From Arenicellaceae bacterium (GTDB lineage: Bacteria; Pseudomonadota; Gammaproteobacteria; Arenicellales; Arenicellaceae), in assembly GCA_029246505.1 (NCBI GenBank), contig JAQWNC010000009.1, positions 62,001 to 126,000 of the forward strand: DNA of 64,000 bases. The letters run 5' to 3'. The notes beneath the pieces were generated by a model. It did no database searches. It was not told the DNA's origin and saw only the letters and a program-made list of their open reading frames with translations. Of this stretch, positions 8,400 through 18,952 are shown piece after piece. Position numbers and translations under genes: made by a program. Numbering within the stretch: the first letter of the stretch is position 1; every line of letters starts with the position of its first letter.

Positions 8400-9257
8400 A
8401 TGTCGATAGCCTATTTAAATGGTGAGTTTCTTCCGCTTGAACAAGCGCGTATATCTCCGCTTGATCGAGGGTTTTTATTTGGTGATGGTATTTACGAATA
8501 CATCCCTTCATATGACGGAAAATTGGTGGGTTTCCGTTTGCATATCGAACGTTTGCAGCGTGGGCTAGTTGAATTAAAAATTGAATTACCTCGTAGTGTG
8601 GACCAATGGCGCGAAGTATTTGAAGAAGTCATTGCACGCAATGGAGGAGGCCATCAGTCTTTGTATCTACATATAAGCCGTGGAGCTGACAACAAACGAG
8701 AGCATGGCTACCCTAAAGGTATCGAGCCTACAGTATTTATTCTAGCTACTGTTATTGATCCGCCACAGGTTGCGGACCCAGCCTTAGCGAGAACTTATAA
8801 AGTAAGCACTAAACAAGATCTTCGTTGGGGTCGGTGCCACATAAAGTCCACAGCTTTGCTAGGCAATATTATGCACAAGCAGTCTAGTATTGAGGATGGT
8901 TGCGACGAAGCATTGTTATATAACGAGTTAGAAGAAATTACTGAAGGCGCTTCAAGCAACGTAGTGGTGGTTAAAGATGGGAAGCTGGCAACTCCAATGT
9001 TGGACAATCAAGTGTTGCCCGGCATCACCCGTAGTGTTTTGCTCGATATTTTGGCCAAATATACTCAAAGAGGTATTGAGCAAAGGGTTATTACCCTCAC
9101 CGAGGTACGTAAAGCAGATGAGGTATGGATGACCTCATCGTCCAAAGATATTGTTCCGGTAATAGAACTAGATGGCAAGCAAGTGGGTCATGGAAAGCCA
9201 GGGCCTATATGGCAAGAGATAATGAAATTATTCGCTAAACATCGTTTTGACTATTAA
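8400..9257 (+). CDS. dat: D-amino-acid transaminase (class IV PLP aminotransferase)
   Basis: A fold-type IV PLP enzyme that moves amino groups between D-amino acids and 2-oxo acids (for example D-Ala plus 2-oxoglutarate to pyruvate plus D-Glu). The motifs RGFLFGDGIYE near the start, HIKSTALLGN with the PLP lysine, and EGASSNVVVV are typical. The ATG at 8400 is preferred over one 15 bases upstream (8385): it has a GGAAG eight bases before it and begins like family members. Length 285 is normal. It sits next to alanine racemase, which would supply its D-Ala substrate. The branched-chain aminotransferase or ADC lyase relatives are less likely. Confidence 0.88.
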   Translation: MSIAYLNGEFLPLEQARISPLDRGFLFGDGIYEYIPSYDGKLVGFRLHIERLQRGLVELKIELPRSVDQWREVFEEVIARNGGGHQSLYLHISRGADNKREHGYPKGIEPTVFILATVIDPPQVADPALARTYKVSTKQDLRWGRCHIKSTALLGNIMHKQSSIEDGCDEALLYNELEEITEGASSNVVVVKDGKLATPMLDNQVLPGITRSVLLDILAKYTQRGIEQRVITLTEVRKADEVWMTSSSKDIVPVIELDGKQVGHGKPGPIWQEIMKLFAKHRFDY

Positions 9258-9305
9258 GTAGTCTAGTTTGCTCTAGTTTATTTCCACCTTTTATCTAACT
9301 GTCAT

Positions 9306-10382
9306 ATGGCCAGACCAAGCAAAGCGATAATAAATCTAACTGCGTTACGGCATAATTTTTCTGTTGCGCAGTCTTTAGCGCCAGTGTCAAAATTAATTCC
9401 GGTAATCAAGGCGAATGCCTATGGTCATGGCGCGGAGCGATGTGCCATCGCGCTCGCAGATGTGGCTCCAGCCTTTGGAGTAGCCTGTATAGAGGAGGCA
9501 ATACAATTACGAGACGCAAAAATTAGCCAGCCAATATTATTGATGGAAGGGGCTTTTGAGGCATCTGAACTTCAAGTCGCACTGGAAAATAATTTTTATC
9601 TAATGGTTGAGAATCAGAGGCAATTGAAAATGGTACTTGAAGCAAAAATTTCTAAACCGCTTAATGTTTGGCTGAAAGTAGATAGTGGAATGCATCGTCT
9701 AGGGTTTGCTCCACAACAAGTTAGCGCGGCCTGGCAAGTGCTACGCGGGTCAGCAAACGTAGCAGAAAATATAGTGCTCGCCTCACACTTTTCTTCGGCT
9801 GAAGACTTGCAAAGCCCGGCAACTCCAAAGCAAATTGCACTTATGAAAACACTAGCTGATGAGTTGGGTACAACCAATATGAGTCTTGCGAACTCGGCAG
9901 GTTTAATCGCATGGCCTGAATCACACAGTGCCTGGAATCGTCCGGGTTATATGATTTATGGCTGGAATCCGTTGCGTGAAAACAATCTTGATCTAAAACC
10001 TGTGATGAAGTTTGTATCCAAAGTAAGTTCAGTACGTACGGTAGAAGTCGGTAGCTTCGTCGGTTATAACGGTGTCTGGACCGCTCAGCGCCCAACGATA
10101 ATAGCCACCATTCCAGTTGGTTATGGTGATGGTTACCCTAGAACAGCCAAGGGCGGCACACCAGTATTGGTAGATAGTGTGCGGGTACCATTAGTTGGGA
10201 CCGTTTCGATGGATATGATTTTGGTTGACGTGACCGATGTTGAGAATGTTCAAATCGGTAGCAATGTTGAACTTTGGGGTGAAACTATAACGGTTGATGA
10301 GGTTGGTGAGTGCAGCAGTAGTAATGGTTATGAAGTTTTAGCCAGAATGCCAGCTAGAGTATTACGAGAATACCAAGATTAG
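9306..10382 (+). CDS. alr: Alanine racemase
   Basis: PLP-dependent interconversion of L- and D-alanine for the peptidoglycan stem peptide. The PLP lysine is Lys35 within VIKANAYGHG. WLKVDSGMHRLGF, NSAGLIAWP, RPGYMIYG and the C-terminal VGYGDGYPR and GTVSMDMILVDVT segments are all family signatures. Length 358 matches E. coli Alr (359). No good ribosome site precedes the ATG. Together with the upstream D-amino-acid transaminase it forms a D-Ala/D-Glu supply module. Confidence 0.96.
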   Translation: MARPSKAIINLTALRHNFSVAQSLAPVSKLIPVIKANAYGHGAERCAIALADVAPAFGVACIEEAIQLRDAKISQPILLMEGAFEASELQVALENNFYLMVENQRQLKMVLEAKISKPLNVWLKVDSGMHRLGFAPQQVSAAWQVLRGSANVAENIVLASHFSSAEDLQSPATPKQIALMKTLADELGTTNMSLANSAGLIAWPESHSAWNRPGYMIYGWNPLRENNLDLKPVMKFVSKVSSVRTVEVGSFVGYNGVWTAQRPTIIATIPVGYGDGYPRTAKGGTPVLVDSVRVPLVGTVSMDMILVDVTDVENVQIGSNVELWGETITVDEVGECSSSNGYEVLARMPARVLREYQD

Positions 10383-10443
10383 GGCTGTCTCATTAAACGT
10401 AAACTGATTACAATACGCTGCTTATTATGAGTTGAAAGACTAT

Positions 10444-10520
10444 GCGCCCGTAGCTCAGCTGGATAGAGTACCTGGCTTCGAACCAGGTGGTCGGGAGTTC
10501 GAATCTCTCCGGGCGCGCCA
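10444..10520 (+). tRNA. tRNA-Arg (anticodon TCG)
   Basis: A complete 77-base cloverleaf. The acceptor arms GCGCCCG and CGGGCGC pair fully, followed by discriminator G and an encoded CCA. The D-arm contains AGCTGGATA. The anticodon stem CCTGG/CCAGG encloses the loop CTTCGAA, giving anticodon TCG. The T-arm is GGGAG-TTCGAAT-CTCTC. It lies 61 bases after alr and is followed at once by a strong inverted repeat. Confidence 0.97.
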
Positions 10521-10555
10521 AATAAATAACCCGCCAATAGGTGGGTTATTTATTT
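10520..10555 (+). terminator. Strong inverted repeat / intrinsic terminator after tRNA-Arg
   Basis: Two 16-base arms at 10520-10535 and 10540-10555 pair with a single G-T, around a four-base loop AATA. The GC core ACCCGCC/GGTGGGT is followed by TATTTATTT, which acts as the U-rich tail, and the A-rich 5' arm could serve the other strand. The pairing can be extended outward into the last bases of the tRNA (GCGCC with GGCGT). Confidence 0.8.
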
Positions 10556-10851
10556 GGCGTCTCTGGCGGGTCGAAGAGAACTACTCAGTTCGACAACCTC
10601 GACCGGAACGAACTTGAGCAGACGGAGGCTGGCCCAAAGGTTAAAATACAAGGAGGTTTTATAATCTCTCCGAGCGTATGGAGAAGGCCTATGGGGTAAT
10701 ATTTTTATTTTCGTTCCAGTATGTTGTTTTAGAAGCACTCTTTACGCACCTTGTAGACACCACCTATACTCGTCGGACTCCAATAGAATATTGGGAGTTA
10801 GCGACGCGGATTTTCTGCGAAACAACACTCATTTATATACGGGAGAGAAGC
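10556..10851. other. Region between tRNA hairpin and membrane protein, with imperfect tRNA 3'-end copy
   Basis: No gene is convincingly encoded here. At 10662-10676 lies AATCTCTCCGAGCGT, nearly identical to the tRNA-Arg 3' segment AATCTCTCCGGGCGC at 10502-10516. This looks like an old attachment-site duplication or a tRNA fragment. GC content from 10560 to 10640 is visibly higher than in alr. A possible ORF start at 10678 runs in frame into the next gene, but it is passed over in favour of 10852. Confidence 0.45.
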
Positions 10852-11283
10852 ATGCCAGACACTATAAATCGACTGAATATTGCGCGCGCACTCACGATTA
10901 TTGGATTCGTGATCGGTCTGCGTAGTGTAGGTTTCACCTGGGATCATATCGGTAGCGCCGGATTCTTGATGACACCGGAGAGCCCCCTCGCTGTGGAGCA
11001 CAGCTGGCATCATTTCTTCCGCGAAGTTTTCGGCGACGCGGCGTCGATGATCGTTGTATTAATTCTTCTATACGTTCCACAGCAGTTGCGCCAGCCAGCA
11101 GTGTGGTGGTCAATGTTGATTCTCCTCCTTGGGTTTTATGCGCCGTTCTGGGTTGGTGTTCCGTTCATGGCCGAACTCGCAGCGCCGAGTATGGTGGCTG
11201 AGGGTCTGCATGTGAAGATGGCCCTACCGCCGATGATCGGTGTATTCTTATGCAGAAGTTACTATCACCAGAAGGTTGCCTAG
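10852..11283 (+). CDS. Small integral membrane protein of unknown function
   Basis: A 143-residue protein with about four hydrophobic segments: near residues 10-25, 60-80, 88-105 and at the end. A polar loop reads EHSWHHFFREVFGD, whose two adjacent histidines with Glu and Asp could bind a metal (inference). The ATG at 10852 is chosen because GGGAGAG lies just upstream. The frame is open further back to 10678, but that extension looks non-coding. Codon use is richer in GC than in alr or the wall genes, and the gene sits just behind a tRNA with a duplicated 3' end, which suggests acquisition. No family was recognised. Confidence 0.6.
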   Translation: MPDTINRLNIARALTIIGFVIGLRSVGFTWDHIGSAGFLMTPESPLAVEHSWHHFFREVFGDAASMIVVLILLYVPQQLRQPAVWWSMLILLLGFYAPFWVGVPFMAELAAPSMVAEGLHVKMALPPMIGVFLCRSYYHQKVA

Positions 11284-11374
11284 CTGCGTTTACGTTGGCG
11301 TCCGCAGTGGCCCTCTAGCGCGGGCTGTTTGCCGCGGAAGAGGCTTTCAGGGTCTATAGATTAGGAGATATACA

Positions 11375-12439
11375 GTGATAACTATTAGAGGGTTTGGATC
11401 AAAGCGCGTTGGGAAGCTATTGGCTATAGCCGGTTTTTCTCTGGGGTTTTCGCTGTCTTCTTTAGCTGCAACTGCAGAGATAGAAGCCAATAAAATGGCC
11501 GTAACGCGCTTAATACACGCTATGGGTATCCCCGCAGAATTCTCAGGAGTGGCTCTTGAGGTATTTGCCGAAAACGACAAGCAGCTGCGCAACGAATTTG
11601 AAAACTTGGTTTATAACGCTAAAGACCCGGTGTTGTCAGAATTAGCTTTACCCCCTTATGAGGCAATCACAAATCGAACTAATACTATCACTCGAATTTT
11701 GGGCGAGGGCAATATGGTGGCTGCATCTATTCGTGTTCAGGGCACACATTCTGGTAATCTTTATGGGATTCCTGCCACAGGAAAGACATTCGACATTGAA
11801 TCTGCAGCTGTATTTAAGTTGGCGAATCGGAGGATTGTCGAAGCCTGGTATATGGCTGATGAGGCTACATTGCTTCGCCAATTGGATGTTCGCCTGCCAG
11901 TTCGGCAAGATGGTTTGATCAATCTTCCACCGGGCCGCGGCGATGTCGGTACTTTCGATGACGCATTAGCTGAGCATATGACCAATCCTGTAGACACACC
12001 AGAGTATCGCCACAGCAAACTATTACTCGCATATAAATCTGAGAATAAACCAGTAGGCTACAACTTTCCTGACAGGCCTTATTCTAAACTCCTCCGCAGT
12101 AGCATGGAAAAAATTAATAAACGTGGAGCAGAACTTGGGTTCGAAGGTAACCATAATGCATCGATGAGCGGTAAGCATGAGCTACTCGGCAACTTTATGT
12201 CCGAGGGCGACCTAGCGATGTTTAAGTTTCGACTCAGCGCGGTTAATAGCAGCCTGCTATATAGTGTTTCTGCTTCTGGTAACACTTTGAATAATTGGAA
12301 GCTCGGCTTTGCTGAGTTTGATGGCGATTCGTGGACCAACGCTTGGTTTATGGCAGATGAGCTTGGGTTTTTGCTAGCTATAGGTAATCAAGAGGCGACG
12401 GAATTCTTGGTGGGTGATATCGGCAAAATATACCCCTAG
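11375..12439 (+). CDS. Exported protein with two SnoaL-like domains
   Basis: A 354-residue protein with a signal peptide (hydrophobic core LLAIAGFSLGFSLSSLA, cleavage near residue 32). Two regions resemble each other and the SnoaL/ester-cyclase NTF2 fold. In the first (about 40-170) a GKTFDIESAAVFKLANRR stretch leads to IVEAWYMADEATLL. In the second (about 225-350) FDGDSWTNAWFMADELGFLL repeats the W-x-MADE pattern. Each may form half of an intramolecular dimer. The start is GTG, with AGGAGA seven bases before it. The substrate is unknown. The DUF6152 protein follows 44 bases downstream, probably in the same operon. Confidence 0.65.
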   Translation: MITIRGFGSKRVGKLLAIAGFSLGFSLSSLAATAEIEANKMAVTRLIHAMGIPAEFSGVALEVFAENDKQLRNEFENLVYNAKDPVLSELALPPYEAITNRTNTITRILGEGNMVAASIRVQGTHSGNLYGIPATGKTFDIESAAVFKLANRRIVEAWYMADEATLLRQLDVRLPVRQDGLINLPPGRGDVGTFDDALAEHMTNPVDTPEYRHSKLLLAYKSENKPVGYNFPDRPYSKLLRSSMEKINKRGAELGFEGNHNASMSGKHELLGNFMSEGDLAMFKFRLSAVNSSLLYSVSASGNTLNNWKLGFAEFDGDSWTNAWFMADELGFLLAIGNQEATEFLVGDIGKIYP

Positions 12440-12483
12440 GTTGTTGGGTGATAGCCAAACTATACCGAATATCGAGGTAACAG

Positions 12484-13545
12484 ATGAATTTACGTAAGTA
12501 TTTTGCCATAGGCGCGGTTGTTTTGATTTCAAGCCAAGTGTTATTTGTGTATGCGCATCATTCTGATACTCCTCATTTTTTTATGGATCAGAATGTTATT
12601 TACGAAGGGGTTGTTACTGACTTCAAGTTTGTGAATCCACACGTCTACGTTTATTTTGATATGGCGATAGAAAATGGGGGTAATGAGGCCTGGCGTTGCG
12701 AATTACCGGCGGCGATTACTTTACGCCGTCAAGGGTGGTCGCCGGAGTCACTGACTAATGGTCAATTAATTAGAATTGATGGGTCTCCTGCACGCCGTGA
12801 GGCTCGGCACTGCTACTTTAATGCCTTTGTGCTTGACGATGGAAGCGTTGTTGAGCGCGCGGACGCGGGCCCGGTGCTCGTTGCGGAGGGTGCGGCTAAA
12901 GACCGGCAGCTGCAATTGGCTGGTGCTCAGCCTAACATTAGCGGTCACTGGGTTGCCCGGCCACGCTCGGGAAGGCGTGAACCTGTTACACAGACAGCCG
13001 CAGCGCTTGCCGCGGCTGAGGCCTATGAATATGAGTTTGACCACCCTGCATTACAATGTAAGAGTGTGGGGATCATTCACGGGTGGCCATTTAGCAGGTT
13101 TGTGAATCAAATTATTCAATCGGATACCAAGATAATAATCTTGTATGGGTACATGGATTTACGGCGAACAATTCATTTAGATGTTGCCGAACACCCTAAA
13201 ATTATGACTCCTAGCGTGGCGGGTCATTCAATTGGACACTGGGAAGGTGAAGTATTGGTGGTCGATACTGCAGGCATTTCAGCGGGGGCGGTATCTCCGC
13301 TTCGAAAAGTAATGCATAGCGACCAATATCATGTGGTGGAGTATTTTAGCTATGATGAAACCGGTCAAACGCTTATACGTGAATATACTGCAAATGATCC
13401 GCTGTATTTTGAAGCGCCGTATAGTGGCCGAGATGTCGCAGATATTTCTGCGCTAGCTTACCAGCCCTATGATTGTAAGGAGCTTTCGGGTTCTAACAAT
13501 ATTCGCCCGGGTACAAAGACAATCGGTGAGCGCCATATCGAATAA
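12484..13545 (+). CDS. Exported DUF6152-family protein
   Basis: A 353-residue secreted protein. The signal peptide ends near AYAHHSD, and mature proteins of DUF6152 typically begin with such a His-His-Ser. The first domain (about 25-130) has the family pattern of a beta-rich fold with VNPHVYVYFD. The second half contains RRTIHLDV and GHSIGHWEGEVLVVDTAG. The same two motifs occur in the paralogue at 47869-48942. The histidine-rich start suggests metal binding, but no function is established. It probably forms an operon with the preceding SnoaL-like gene. Confidence 0.7.
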   Translation: MNLRKYFAIGAVVLISSQVLFVYAHHSDTPHFFMDQNVIYEGVVTDFKFVNPHVYVYFDMAIENGGNEAWRCELPAAITLRRQGWSPESLTNGQLIRIDGSPARREARHCYFNAFVLDDGSVVERADAGPVLVAEGAAKDRQLQLAGAQPNISGHWVARPRSGRREPVTQTAAALAAAEAYEYEFDHPALQCKSVGIIHGWPFSRFVNQIIQSDTKIIILYGYMDLRRTIHLDVAEHPKIMTPSVAGHSIGHWEGEVLVVDTAGISAGAVSPLRKVMHSDQYHVVEYFSYDETGQTLIREYTANDPLYFEAPYSGRDVADISALAYQPYDCKELSGSNNIRPGTKTIGERHIE

Positions 13546-13589
13546 TCGGGCGCCGGCTAGCATTCTACTCGTCTCGCCTATGTAAATCG

Positions 13590-15044
13590 CTACTGGTTCA
13601 GTTTGGTTTTCAGCAACTGATTGACTTTCCCAGGATTGGCTTTGCCCTTAGATGCTTGCATTACTTGCCCGACAAAAAACCCAAATACCTTTTCATTGCC
13701 GTCCTTATGCTGCTGAACTTGTTCAGTACAACGGGTAAGGACTTCATCAACAATAGATTCAATAGTGCCTGAATCAGTGATTTGCTTGAGACCCTGTTTT
13801 TCAATTATATCGTCTACTTGGCCTTCCTTTTTCCATAGCGCGGTGAATACTTGTTTGGCCATTTTTCCAGACAATGTGTTGTCTGCAACACGGTTTAGCA
13901 GGGCTGCAAATTGCTCGGCACTTACTGGTGATTGTTGAATTTCCAAATCGTTATTATTTAGTGCGGCGAATAACTCGCCGGTAATCCAGTTGGCAGTAAC
14001 TTTCGCATCGGCCTCAGACAAATTAACGACCTGTTCGTAATAGTCCGCAATAGGGCGAGTGGAAGTAAGAAGCGTTGCGTCTTCTTCATTCAGCTTGTAG
14101 TCCTCGACGAAGCGTATAAATTTTGCTTCTGGAAGCTCGGGCAAACTTTGTCGGATATTATCGATAAAACTCTTTTCCAAAATCATCGGTGGTAAATCGG
14201 GATCAGGGAAGTAACGATAATCGTGTGCTTCTTCTTTGGAGCGCATCGAACGAGTCTCATGCTTATCCGGGTCGTAGAGGCGTGTTTCTTGCACTACCGT
14301 GCCACCATCTTCTATCAGGTCAATTTGTCGTTCGATTTCGTAGTCAATGGCACGTTCAACAAATCTGAACGAGTTTATATTTTTCGATTCAGTGCGGGTT
14401 CCTAATTCTTTTTGATCAACCGGGCGTACAGACACATTTGCGTCACATCGAAATGACCCTTCTTGCATATTGCCATCGCATATTTCCAGATAGGTCACTA
14501 GTGAATGTAACTTTCGTAAATACGCTACGGCTTCGGCTGCTGAGCGCATATCGGGTTCCGAGACTATTTCCAGTAACGGGGTGCCAGCGCGGTTTAAATC
14601 TATGCCAGTCATACCCTGAAAATCTTCGTGCAATGATTTACCAGCGTCTTCTTCTAAATGAGCCCGGGTAATACCGATAACTTTTTCGCCATTGGCTGTG
14701 CTGATAGTCAGCTTACCTTCACCCACTATTGGCAGATCCATTTGGCTGATTTGGTAGCCCTTGGGTAAATCCGGATAAAAATAATTTTTACGCGCAAATA
14801 CATTGGTACGATTTATATGTGCATCGATTGCTAGCCCAAACTTTACTGCCATGCGAGCGGCTTCGAGATTGGCTACCGGTAGAACGCCAGGTAAGCCGAG
14901 ATCGACAGAAGAAGCTTGAGTATTTGGTTCTAATCCAAATTCAGTGCTCGCACCTGAGAAAATTTTACTTTTGGTCTTTAATTGCGTGTGCACTTCCAGA
15001 CCGATAACGACTTCCCAGCCAGGGTAATTAATTACTGAGCCCAT
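13590..15044 (-). CDS. gatB: Aspartyl/glutamyl-tRNA amidotransferase subunit B
   Basis: Kinase/amidation subunit of GatCAB, which converts misacylated Glu-tRNA(Gln) or Asp-tRNA(Asn) to the correct aminoacyl-tRNA. The N-terminal [27 protein letters not shown] and [11 protein letters not shown] motifs are family hallmarks. The C-terminal 150 residues form the helical YqeY-like tRNA-binding domain. Length 484 is usual. It is the last gene of gatC-gatA-gatB on the minus strand, and its start abuts the end of gatA. Confidence 0.97.
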   Translation of the reverse strand: MGSVINYPGWEVVIGLEVHTQLKTKSKIFSGASTEFGLEPNTQASSVDLGLPGVLPVANLEAARMAVKFGLAIDAHINRTNVFARKNYFYPDLPKGYQISQMDLPIVGEGKLTISTANGEKVIGITRAHLEEDAGKSLHEDFQGMTGIDLNRAGTPLLEIVSEPDMRSAAEAVAYLRKLHSLVTYLEICDGNMQEGSFRCDANVSVRPVDQKELGTRTESKNINSFRFVERAIDYEIERQIDLIEDGGTVVQETRLYDPDKHETRSMRSKEEAHDYRYFPDPDLPPMILEKSFIDNIRQSLPELPEAKFIRFVEDYKLNEEDATLLTSTRPIADYYEQVVNLSEADAKVTANWITGELFAALNNNDLEIQQSPVSAEQFAALLNRVADNTLSGKMAKQVFTALWKKEGQVDDIIEKQGLKQITDSGTIESIVDEVLTRCTEQVQQHKDGNEKVFGFFVGQVMQASKGKANPGKVNQLLKTKLNQ

Positions 15045-16507
15045 CAGGCGTAGTTCTCCGGAAAAGCACGGTGGAAATCGGTGTTTAGTTGAAACTGGTG
15101 CGCAATATTTAACATTCGGCCTTCTTCCAGATAAGGGGCAACCAGATGCAAACCAATAGGCATACCTTGTGGGTTCAACCCTGCAGGTAATGATATTGCG
15201 GGTAGGCCAGCGAGATTTGCGGGAATGGTGTAAATATCATTCAGGTACATTGCGATGGGATCATCAGTTTTGGCATTTTTATCAAAAGCGACACTTGGTG
15301 TGGTCGGGCTGAGAATTATGTCGCATTGCTTAAATGCAAGGTCGAAATCATTGCTGATTAGCCTACGAAGCTTTTGTGCTTTTGAGTAATAGGCGTCGTA
15401 GTATCCAGAAGATAGGGCGTAAGTGCCGATCATAATACGACGTTTTACTTCATCGCCAAATCCTTCTGATCGGGACTTCTGATACATGTCACCAAGGTCA
15501 TCATATTCCTTTGCTCGATGCCCAAAGCGAACGCCATCAAAGCGTGACAGGTTGCTGGACGCCTCGGCAGGGGCAAGAACGTAGTAGCAGGGGACGGCAA
15601 GCTCGCTGCTTGGGAGATTTATATCAACGATAGTTGCGCCCATTTTTTCGAGTGTTTTGATTGAGGTATCGATTACATCGCCGACTTCGGCATCTAACCC
15701 CTGACTAAAAAATGATTTGGGTAAGCCAATTTTTAAGCCCTCAATCGACTTATCAAGCTGAGCGCTAAAATTAACCGGGTCTTGACGTAATGAGGTGCTA
15801 TCGTGCTCATCAAACCCGCACATTACATCAAGCAGTAACGCAGCATCTTCGGCGGTGCGAGCCATCGGGCCTGCCTGATCGAGAGATGAGGCGAAAGCAA
15901 TCATGCCGTAACGTGATACTCGCCCGTAGCTTGGCTTTACTCCGGTAATACCGCAAAAGGCTGCCGGTTGTCTAATAGAGCCTCCAGTATCGGTGCCAGT
16001 TGCCGCAGGTGCTAAACCTGCCGAAACAGCAGCGGCAGAGCCTCCCGAGCTACCTCCGGGAACCGCATTGGTATTCCATGGATTGGAAACCACCCCGTAA
16101 TATGAAGTTTCGTTAGATGAGCCCATTGCAAACTCGTCCATATTCGTTTTCCCCAAGGTGACCATTCCAGCGTGGCTTAATCGTGATACGACTGTCGCAT
16201 CGTAGGGCGAAATAAAATTATTTAATATTTTAGAGCCGCAGGTGGTTAGCAAGCCATCGGTGCAAAAAATATCTTTATGCGCGAGCGGGATACCGGTTAG
16301 TGCTGAGCCTAAATTATCTTTGAGTGCAACATCCGCCTGCTTTGCTTGCTCCAAAGTGCGTTGTTCATCAACGGTTATAAAAGCGTTTAGCTGATCGTTT
16401 GCTTCAATACGATATAAAAAGTGCTCAGCTAGCTCTTGCGACGAACAATCACCATTACTTAGGCAAGATTGAAGCTCTGTAAGGGTTTTTTGGTGTAGAT
16501 TTTTCAT
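15044..16507 (-). CDS. gatA: Aspartyl/glutamyl-tRNA amidotransferase subunit A
   Basis: Glutaminase (amidase signature) subunit that supplies ammonia to GatB. The Ser-cisSer-Lys triad is visible: Lys78 in AHKD, Ser153 in PGGSSGGS and Ser177 in [15 protein letters not shown]. This spacing matches S. aureus GatA with an offset of one. The ATG at 16507 is preferred because GGAG lies nine bases upstream. A GTG at 16525, just after the gatC stop, would add six residues. Length from the ATG is 487. Confidence 0.96.
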   Translation of the reverse strand: MKNLHQKTLTELQSCLSNGDCSSQELAEHFLYRIEANDQLNAFITVDEQRTLEQAKQADVALKDNLGSALTGIPLAHKDIFCTDGLLTTCGSKILNNFISPYDATVVSRLSHAGMVTLGKTNMDEFAMGSSNETSYYGVVSNPWNTNAVPGGSSGGSAAAVSAGLAPAATGTDTGGSIRQPAAFCGITGVKPSYGRVSRYGMIAFASSLDQAGPMARTAEDAALLLDVMCGFDEHDSTSLRQDPVNFSAQLDKSIEGLKIGLPKSFFSQGLDAEVGDVIDTSIKTLEKMGATIVDINLPSSELAVPCYYVLAPAEASSNLSRFDGVRFGHRAKEYDDLGDMYQKSRSEGFGDEVKRRIMIGTYALSSGYYDAYYSKAQKLRRLISNDFDLAFKQCDIILSPTTPSVAFDKNAKTDDPIAMYLNDIYTIPANLAGLPAISLPAGLNPQGMPIGLHLVAPYLEEGRMLNIAHQFQLNTDFHRAFPENYA

Positions 16508-16525
16508 GCGTTGTGACTCCAGCAC

Positions 16526-16813
16526 TTAGTCGAGCACTTTTGGGACAAGGTATAGTCCATCTTGAGTCGCTGGAGCAATGGCTTGAAACTTATCGCGTTG
16601 ATTAACTTCGGTTACCGCATCTTCGCGTAAGAGTAAAGCAGCATCGAAGGGGTGGGTCATTGGCTCGACGGAAGTAGTATCGCAGGCCTTGAGTTTTTCC
16701 ACTAAGTGAAGAATTTTTTCTAACTCATCACTAAATTTAGTGGCTTGTTCTTCGCTAACTTCGAGTCGTGCGAGGCGCGCTATTTTTTGCACGTCTTCGT
16801 TGCTAATCGTCAT
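16526..16813 (-). CDS. gatC: Aspartyl/glutamyl-tRNA amidotransferase subunit C
   Basis: A 95-residue GatC, the small belt-like subunit that stabilises GatA and GatB. The N-terminal half has VQKIARLARLEVSEEQ, and the middle has the conserved VEPMTHPF. The C-terminus ends LVPKVLD, the usual form. It is the first gene of the operon and is divergent from mreB, with about 160 bases of shared promoter region. Confidence 0.95.
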   Translation of the reverse strand: MTISNEDVQKIARLARLEVSEEQATKFSDELEKILHLVEKLKACDTTSVEPMTHPFDAALLLREDAVTEVNQRDKFQAIAPATQDGLYLVPKVLD

Positions 16814-16975
16814 ATCGGGTTACTGAATGGATGAATTGAATTAAATTATTGGTTTTAAACCGCTTTTAACGATGCGGGACGTTACCATAACGGTTGAATA
16901 GATCAAGGTGCATTGGTACAGTATGCCCAGTAAATGATACCCTCCCACTAGACCATCTTCCCGCGGTAATTATAG

Positions 16976-18022
<1,047 letters not shown>

Positions 18023-18115
18023 GATTATATAGTGCTTAGGGGCTCCACTTTAGCGGTGAGCTTAACCTCTAGCTCTTGCAACTTGGTAATTTTTCGCTAG
18101 TTTTACAAAAACGAT

Positions 18116-18952
18116 ATGCTGGGAACAATGTTTGATGCAACCGTACCAACCGTGCGTTGGTTTGTAGTAAGTTGTTTGGCGGGAGCTATTCTTATTGTCG
18201 ATAGACAGACGGATTGGTTGGATAATGTTCGCACATTGTTGTCGTTCCCCCTATCGTTGGTTTATGTGGCTGCAGAAGCCCCCCAAGCGATCTATCAGGG
18301 GGTGAACTGGGCGCTTGAACCATCGATTGATACTGAGGTAGCGTACCAAAAATTGCGGGCTGAATATGCTGGACTGAAAGTAGAGACGCTAAGAATAAGA
18401 GCACTTGAAAGGGAGAACAATGAGTTGCGTAGCTTGCTGGATGCGTCGAAGGCAACGCGGATGGAAACCAAATATGCTCGCGTTAAAGATATTAGTGTTA
18501 ATACTTTTCGCCAACAAGTTGTAGTTGATAAGGGATTGATCGACGGTGCCTATGAAGGTCAGGTGGCTATTGACGAAATGGGCATTGTAGGATTAGTAAC
18601 AGAAGTTATGGCTAATAGTGCGCAAGTAAGACTGTTGACCGATGGGGATGTGGCTATTCCGCTGATGTTTGAACGCAGTGGTGTGCGGACCATGGGGATT
18701 GGACAAGGTGGTTCAAACTATATCCTCAAGCTACCGTTTTTAACGCGCAATAGTGATATTCGCGAAGGAGATCTTTTAGTGAGCTCCGGCATGGGTGGTC
18801 GTTATCCCGAAGGTTATCCTGTGGCGATAGTCGAAGATATTGCTGAAATTTCCGCGCATTCATTTTTAGAGATCACTGCTCGACCTATCGTTGAGCTAGA
18901 AAAGCTTGCTCATGTTTTGCTGCTATCGGTTAACCGGGATGTTGAGAAGTGA
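18116..18952 (+). CDS. mreC: Rod-shape-determining protein MreC
   Basis: A periplasmic scaffold anchored by one N-terminal membrane helix (about residues 10-28), followed by a coiled coil (about 65-105, with ERENNELRSLLDA) and the two beta-barrel domains. The landmarks LTDGDVAIPLMFERSG and GDLLVSSGMGGRYPEGYPV are family-specific. Length 278 is on the short side of the range (367 in E. coli, whose C-terminus is extended). Its stop overlaps the GTG start of mreD. Confidence 0.95.
   Translation: MLGTMFDATVPTVRWFVVSCLAGAILIVDRQTDWLDNVRTLLSFPLSLVYVAAEAPQAIYQGVNWALEPSIDTEVAYQKLRAEYAGLKVETLRIRALERENNELRSLLDASKATRMETKYARVKDISVNTFRQQVVVDKGLIDGAYEGQVAIDEMGIVGLVTEVMANSAQVRLLTDGDVAIPLMFERSGVRTMGIGQGGSNYILKLPFLTRNSDIREGDLLVSSGMGGRYPEGYPVAIVEDIAEISAHSFLEITARPIVELEKLAHVLLLSVNRDVEK

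Noticed and set aside
10432-10617. Short open frame across the tRNA-Arg gene
   Set aside because: It overlaps a full cloverleaf tRNA and its terminator, so translation is not credible.
10570-10640. Possible remnant of an EF-hand-like protein (FDNLDRN) downstream of the tRNA
   Set aside because: The match is a few residues only, in one frame, and could be chance.
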